Positions 4,698 to 8,162 of a DNA stretch of 8,162 bases are shown piece after piece; the first letter of the stretch is position 1; the number at the start of each line of letters is the position of its first letter. Under the pieces are notes generated by a model. The model did not search any database, was not told the DNA's origin, and saw nothing but the letters and a program-made list of their open reading frames with translations. Both the position numbers and the translations under genes were made by a program. The stretch spans positions 1 to 8,162 of the forward strand of contig DAOQSN010000067.1 of the NCBI GenBank assembly GCA_035356615.1, given 5' to 3'. The DNA comes from JAKQDH01 sp029558835 (GTDB lineage: Bacteria; Planctomycetota; Phycisphaerae; UBA1845).

Positions 4698-6395
4698 ATG
4701 TCGTGCCGAGTTGTCGCAGGGATCGTGTGGTTCGGGTGCCTTGTTGCAGGCGATCTTGCAGTTGGGCAGGTAACTTACGTGGAGCGCTCGACCGGTCTTC
4801 AGACGCCGGTGATGGAAGCGGGCGGCACCGAGGTCGAATTCGCGGACGTTGACGACGATGGACACGCGGACATCGTGTCGATCGGCGACCACGGGTCGCC
4901 GTACGTCGGTACCCAGCAACACGGCGTCATGGTCTGGTTTGGCAACGGCGCGGGTGTCTGGTCCGTGTTCCAGTATGGGGACTTCGGCTACGGTGGGCTG
5001 GCCGTGGGGGACGTGAACGGCGACGGACTGCTGGACGTCGGCTACGGGATGCACCACAACTACTCGGGCGTCGACTTGGGCAACCAGCTTCTCGAAGTGG
5101 CGCTGGGCGACGGCACGGGGCACCTGTGGACCGCCTGGGACGACGGCCTCGCCACCAATGGCGAAACCTGGGGCATGTTCGGTACCGACTTCGCCGACGT
5201 GGACAATGACGGCGACCTCGACGTTGCGTCGATCTCGTTCGGTTGCTGCGCGGGCGTGCACGTCTACCTGAATGAGGGCAACGGCACCTGGATCCAGAGT
5301 TTCGGCTTCACGGGCGGCAACTCGAGCTTGCTGATCTGCTCGGGCGACGTGAACGGGGATGGACGCATTGACATCGCGGCAGGCAGCAGCCTGGCAACGA
5401 TTTACCTCGGCGACGGCACCGGGGCGTTCACGGCCGGCAGCGGCAACCTGCCGACGGACAGCGGCGGACTCGGTGGTATCGACTTGGGCGACGTGACGGA
5501 CGACGGACGGGACGAGTTGGTGCTCATTACGTCGAGCGGCGCGCTGCAGGTGTGGCAGTGGATCAGCCCGGGCGTGTGGCAGAGTATCTCCACGGGCTTG
5601 CCGACCAGCGGGGGTTTCCGCCTGGCCCAGATTGCGGACATGGACCTCGACGGGTACGGAGATGTGGTCGCATACGCCGTGGGGTCGCCGGGACGCGTCG
5701 TAGTCTACCGCGGCGACGGGACAGGGAACTGGCAACTGCTCGCCACGATCAACGCGCCCAACAGTTGTGACTATGCAGCCCTGCGCGCGGGGACTGACGT
5801 CGATCACAACGGCTATCCGGATTTGGCCGTCATCGCCGAGGAGAACTGCTCGCCGTGGACCGGCGGCACGAACCGCCCGCACGTATTCTGCGAGAGCTCC
5901 GTGCCGAGCGTGGGCTGGGTGCACGTGCTGTACCCGCGTGGCGGAGAGGTGTGGCGGGCCGGCTCGGTGCGGTGCATCGACTGGACGGCGGCCGTGCCCG
6001 GCCACGTGGCCACGACCATGAACATCGAGGTATCGACCAGCGGCCCCGCCGGTCCCTGGTCCGCCGTTGCGGCCGCTGTGCCTAACAATGGCCGGCACCA
6101 GTGGTTCCTTCCCTCGACGCTGCCGATGTCCGGGAACTGCTACCTGCGACTGACGCACAGCAGCGGGGCAGTGACGACGAATCCGCAGCCCTTCGCGATC
6201 ATCGGCCCACTCCTGGGTGATTTCGACCTCGACGGCGACGTAGACGCCACCGATCACGCCGCTCTTGTGGCGTGCTTCGGGGGCCCCGGCGCAGACCATC
6301 CGCCAGCCTGCGCCAGCAAGGACCTGGACGGCGACGGTGACGTCGATCTGCACGACTGGGCGATGTGGCAGAATGCGTTCACCGGCGGGTACTGA
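4698..6395 (+). CDS. Secreted FG-GAP/VCBS seven-repeat beta-propeller with Ig-like module and dockerin-like tail
   Basis: This is a 565-residue exported protein. Residues 1-23 form a signal peptide (MSCRVVAGIVWFGCLVAG...). Seven FG-GAP/VCBS repeats, each with a D-x-[DN]-x-DG-type calcium loop, centre on residues 50-58, 104-113, 166-175, 216-225, 264-273, 313-322 and 366-376. That number fits a seven-bladed propeller. Residues 405-502 resemble the Kre9/KNH-like Ig module (LYPRGGEVWRAGSV, then NIEVSTSGPAGPWS, then a NNGRHQWFLP turn). The tail (507-565) has two dockerin-like loops, D508-x-D510-x-D512-G and D542-x-D544-x-D546-G, ending NAFTGGY. Such proteins are generally extracellular and calcium-stabilised and bind ligands or surfaces; no enzyme domain is present. 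The ATG at 4698 was chosen for its signal peptide and the GAGGAGGT ribosome site ending 7 bases upstream. The 79 residues of open frame before it lack these. Confidence 0.9.
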   Translation: MSCRVVAGIVWFGCLVAGDLAVGQVTYVERSTGLQTPVMEAGGTEVEFADVDDDGHADIVSIGDHGSPYVGTQQHGVMVWFGNGAGVWSVFQYGDFGYGGLAVGDVNGDGLLDVGYGMHHNYSGVDLGNQLLEVALGDGTGHLWTAWDDGLATNGETWGMFGTDFADVDNDGDLDVASISFGCCAGVHVYLNEGNGTWIQSFGFTGGNSSLLICSGDVNGDGRIDIAAGSSLATIYLGDGTGAFTAGSGNLPTDSGGLGGIDLGDVTDDGRDELVLITSSGALQVWQWISPGVWQSISTGLPTSGGFRLAQIADMDLDGYGDVVAYAVGSPGRVVVYRGDGTGNWQLLATINAPNSCDYAALRAGTDVDHNGYPDLAVIAEENCSPWTGGTNRPHVFCESSVPSVGWVHVLYPRGGEVWRAGSVRCIDWTAAVPGHVATTMNIEVSTSGPAGPWSAVAAAVPNNGRHQWFLPSTLPMSGNCYLRLTHSSGAVTTNPQPFAIIGPLLGDFDLDGDVDATDHAALVACFGGPGADHPPACASKDLDGDGDVDLHDWAMWQNAFTGGY

Positions 6396-6403
6396 TTGAC
6401 CCC

Positions 6404-6446
6404 GTCGTCAGGCGTCAGCGGTTGGCCTTCGGCCATCAGCCGTCAA
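6404..6446 (+). terminator. Hairpin and TCAGC-type repeat after the propeller gene
   Basis: TGGCC (6423-6427) pairs with GGCCA (6431-6435) around a TTC loop, and CGG (6419-6421) can pair with CCG (6440-6442). It begins about 24 bases after the TGA of the propeller gene. No T-run follows, so it is at best a processing or Rho-assisted end. The flanking TCGTCAGGCGTCAGC resembles the TCAG repeats at 4414-4476. Confidence 0.35.
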
Positions 6447-6519
6447 CTCGCGGCCGGCGGTCTCTGCGCATGCAGTTGACGCCGGTGCTGCGCTCTGGCA
6501 GGGGCGAGACGGTTGGTTG

Positions 6520-6525
6520 TAGAAT
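6520..6525 (+). promoter_or_regulatory. Possible -10 element for the potassium channel gene
   Basis: TAGAAT matches five of six positions of the -10 consensus, but no good -35 lies 16-18 bases upstream. A TTGACG at 6476-6481 is too distant (38 bases between first positions). If used, transcription would begin near 6532, giving a leader of about 145 bases before the GTG at 6678. Confidence 0.25.
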
Positions 6526-6591
6526 GCGCGCAGGCGCGGATGGGACGCGGCGCGGGGCGCTCCGTGACGGGCCGCTCAGGGGTTCCGAGGT

Positions 6592-6636
6592 ACCGGCAGT
6601 CGGCTGCAACGTCCCCGGTCCCCTGCGGGGGACCGG
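6592..6636 (+). promoter_or_regulatory. GC-rich leader hairpin with an alternative pairing partner, ahead of the K+ channel gene
   Basis: CCGGTCCCC (6615-6623) pairs perfectly with GGGGACCGG (6628-6636) around a TGCG loop, nine pairs in all. The ACCGG at 6632-6636 also occurs at 6592-6596, which can pair with the same CCGGT (6615-6619) to give a competing stem with CAG/CTG (6597-6599 and 6604-6606) stacked inside. This mutually exclusive geometry is typical of attenuators and riboswitch expression platforms. No T-run follows, and I cannot match a known class, including the c-di-AMP (ydaO) class that controls K+ transporters in other bacteria. Confidence 0.35.
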
Positions 6637-6677
6637 CGAGGTTGGCTCGGGCGCGTGGTGCGCTGGTGGAGACGGAC

Positions 6678-8024
6678 GTGTTCAAGGCTTGGCGAAGCGC
6701 GGCGGCCTCGGTTTGGCGGTTTGTGGGTCACCTGCACCCCGCCAAGCTGGTGCTGCTGGGTTACGGGTCCTACATCACGATCGGGTGGCTGCTGCTGTGC
6801 CTGCCGTTCGCGCATCGTGGCGACGGAGCCGGCGTTCTGGATCACCTGTTCACGGCCACCTCCGCGGTGTCAACGACCGGGCTGGTGACGGTGAGCGTGG
6901 CCGACGACTACACGGCGTTTGGTCAGGTCGTGGTGCTGTTGCTGATCCAGCTTGGGGGCATCGGCTACATGACCCTGGGATCGTTCGTCGTGCTGTCGCG
7001 GAAGTCGGAGTTGTCCGAGGCACGCCTGGCCGTGGGCAAGACGGTGTTCAGTCTACCCCGTTCCTTCGATTTCCGCTGCTTCCTGCGGGGGGTGGTCATC
7101 TTCACCGTGGTTATTGAGGGTGCGGGGGCGGCGGCGCTGTATTTCGTCTTTCACGGCACGGGTGAGGCCTCGGCACTGTGGAGCGCCGTGTTTCACTCGG
7201 TTTCAGCGTTCTGCACGGCCGGGTTCAGCCTGTACAACACCAGCTTCGAGGGGTTCGCGGGCAACTTCTGGGTGAACGCCGTGGTGGCGGTGTTGAGCTA
7301 CCTGGGGGCCATCGGCTTCATCGTCTGCGTGGACTTCTGGAACATGGTCACCGGCCGGGTCAAGGAGATGACCCTCACGAGCAAGATCATCCTGTGGTCG
7401 ACGTTCTGGCTGAGCGTGGTTGGGACGCTGCTGTTGCTGCTGGGGGAGCCGTCGATTCAGGCGAAGCCGCTCGATGAGCGGCTGCTGGCGGCGTTCTTCC
7501 AGACGATGACCGCCATGACCACGGTGGGGTATAACACGGTGAGCATGGCGGCCCTGTCGAAGGCGTCGGTGCTGCTGCTGATTCTGCTGATGGTGATCGG
7601 GGCGTCGCCGGCGGGGACGGGCGGGGGCCTGAAATGCACGACTTTCTCGGCCTTTCTGGGCGTGATGCGCAGCGCCCTGCGGGGCCGGCAGGAGGTGCGT
7701 TTCTGGGGTCGCCCGGTACCGCTCGAACGGGTGTGGACGGCCGTCGGCAGCCTGGGTTTCTACCTGCTCGCACTAATCGCGGGGACCTACCTGCTGGAGC
7801 TGACCGAGCCCACGCCGTTCGAGCAGAACTTCTTCGAGGCGGCGTCGGCGCTGGGCACCGTGGGGCTGAGCATGGGCATCACGTCCGCCCTCACGAGCGT
7901 GGGGAAGACTATCATCATCCTGCTCATGTTCTGCGGGCGGATGGGACCATTGACGTTCGGGGTGGCCTTGTTCTGCCGGATGGAAGACACCGCCGCCCCG
8001 CGTGACAACGACTTGGCCGTGTAG
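6678..8024 (+). CDS. ktrB: Ktr/Trk-type potassium channel membrane subunit (KtrB-like)
   Basis: This integral membrane K+ uptake subunit of the TrkH/KtrB superfamily has 448 residues from this start, close to the usual KtrB length of about 445. It has four pore repeats, each with a selectivity-filter glycine: STTGLV (Gly68), CTAGFS (Gly182), TTVGYNT (Gly284) and GTVGLSMG (Gly396). The intramembrane gating loop IGASPAGTGGGLK (307-319) precedes TTF, and the C-terminal motif GRMGPLTFG (420-428) is also present. The family forms dimers gated by a cytosolic RCK partner (KtrA/TrkA), often with Na+ or H+ coupling. No partner gene is in the window. GTG 6678 was chosen because GGTGGAG lies 6 bases upstream and the product starts just before the first helix as in KtrB. 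GTG 6666, ATG 6540 and TTG 6513 are in frame, but the latter two add an Arg/Gly/Pro-rich stretch unlike the family. No ribosome site stands before ATG 6540. Confidence 0.93.
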   Translation: MFKAWRSAAASVWRFVGHLHPAKLVLLGYGSYITIGWLLLCLPFAHRGDGAGVLDHLFTATSAVSTTGLVTVSVADDYTAFGQVVVLLLIQLGGIGYMTLGSFVVLSRKSELSEARLAVGKTVFSLPRSFDFRCFLRGVVIFTVVIEGAGAAALYFVFHGTGEASALWSAVFHSVSAFCTAGFSLYNTSFEGFAGNFWVNAVVAVLSYLGAIGFIVCVDFWNMVTGRVKEMTLTSKIILWSTFWLSVVGTLLLLLGEPSIQAKPLDERLLAAFFQTMTAMTTVGYNTVSMAALSKASVLLLILLMVIGASPAGTGGGLKCTTFSAFLGVMRSALRGRQEVRFWGRPVPLERVWTAVGSLGFYLLALIAGTYLLELTEPTPFEQNFFEAASALGTVGLSMGITSALTSVGKTIIILLMFCGRMGPLTFGVALFCRMEDTAAPRDNDLAV

Positions 8025-8076
8025 CCGAGCGCGCGGGCAGGCACGTTTTGCCGCGTCGCGCTACGTGCGGAGGGGG

Positions 8077-8113
8077 CACCAGCCTGTAGGGCGGGTTCCA
8101 CCCGCCGCTGGTG
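8077..8113 (+). terminator. Two-tier hairpin downstream of the K+ channel gene
   Basis: The inner stem GGCGGGT (8090-8096) pairs perfectly with ACCCGCC (8100-8106) around TCC. The outer stem CACCAG (8077-8082) pairs perfectly with CTGGTG (8108-8113), which is followed by TTT. It begins 53 bases after the channel stop codon and could end transcription. The GGGCGGGTTCCACCCGCC core resembles a repeat often seen between planctomycete genes (from memory, not checked). Confidence 0.5.
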
Positions 8114-8135
8114 TTTGGCCATTTCATAGTAATCT

Positions 8136-8156
8136 GGGCGGGTTCGCAAGCGAACT
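8136..8156. repeat. Second hairpin sharing GGGCGGGTTC with its neighbour
   Basis: GTTCGC (8142-8147) pairs with GCGAAC (8150-8155) around AA. The ten-base string GGGCGGGTTC at 8136-8145 repeats the one at 8089-8098 inside the upstream hairpin, suggesting related repeat units in tandem. The window ends six bases later, so the unit may be incomplete. No gene is seen from 8025 to the end. Confidence 0.4.
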
Positions 8157-8162
8157 TGGCGG

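Noticed and set aside
4617..6353. A 578-residue open frame on the minus strand
   Set aside because: It lies opposite the propeller gene and is open only because of strong third-position GC bias. Its Val/His/Arg-rich repetitive product mirrors the Asp/Gly repeats of the real gene, and it has no signal or domain.
6476..6481. TTGACG as a -35 element for the K+ channel gene
   Set aside because: It is too far from the only good -10 (TAGAAT at 6520), and no -10-like sequence lies 16-18 bases downstream of it.
6540..6660. c-di-AMP (ydaO-type) riboswitch before the K+ channel
   Set aside because: The context would suit it, and a GGGGGACCGG string is present, but the conserved core segments of that class could not be located. 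Only a generic alternative-stem leader is claimed.
6513..6677. N-terminal extension of the potassium channel by up to 55 residues
   Set aside because: The added stretch is Arg/Gly/Pro-rich and unlike KtrB/TrkH N-termini. The GTG at 6678 has a better ribosome site and gives the usual family length.
1..8162. CRISPR array, defence island, integrase or transposase
   Set aside because: No regularly spaced direct repeats of suitable length, no transposase or recombinase motifs and no defence-family domains were seen in any frame.

Overview
The window is GC-rich, accessory-style chromosomal DNA that most resembles a planctomycete, possibly of the Phycisphaerae or a related lineage. Four features support this: a PEP-CTERM secreted protein, a secreted FG-GAP/VCBS propeller ending in a dockerin-like double calcium loop, an MJ0042-type zinc ribbon fused to a membrane domain, and widely spaced, mostly singly transcribed genes with hairpin-rich spacers. 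The assignment is an inference from family content; the window has no marker gene.

Layout from left to right. Positions 1-49 look like the last codons of a plus-strand gene ending in a dockerin-like tail. A convergent spacer (50-200) with two strong hairpins follows. A PEP-CTERM protein lies on the minus strand (201-998). A divergent spacer of about 800 bp (999-1796) precedes a plus-strand zinc-ribbon/polytopic membrane protein (1797-3017). Next come a secreted protein of unknown function (3339-4394), a secreted seven-repeat FG-GAP propeller with an Ig-like module and a dockerin-like tail (4698-6395), and a Ktr/Trk-type potassium channel subunit (6678-8024). The right end (8025-8162) holds hairpins and no gene.

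The genes do not form an obvious operon. Gaps are 280-320 bp or more, and several genes have their own promoter-like sequence: TTGACC-18-AATAAT before the unknown secreted protein, and cggTACAAT-type -10 elements before the zinc-ribbon and propeller genes. The shared theme is the cell envelope. Three or four products are exported or membrane-bound, and two kinds of C-terminal tag (PEP-CTERM and dockerin-like) occur side by side. The potassium channel is the only gene with a well-established biochemical role, and its RCK partner (KtrA/TrkA) is not in the window.

I found no CRISPR array, defence system, integrase, transposase, rRNA or tRNA. I see no convincing complete undescribed system. The best leads are the unknown secreted protein at 3339-4394, the zinc-ribbon membrane protein, a possible alternative-pairing leader ahead of the potassium channel, and the hairpin families in the spacers.
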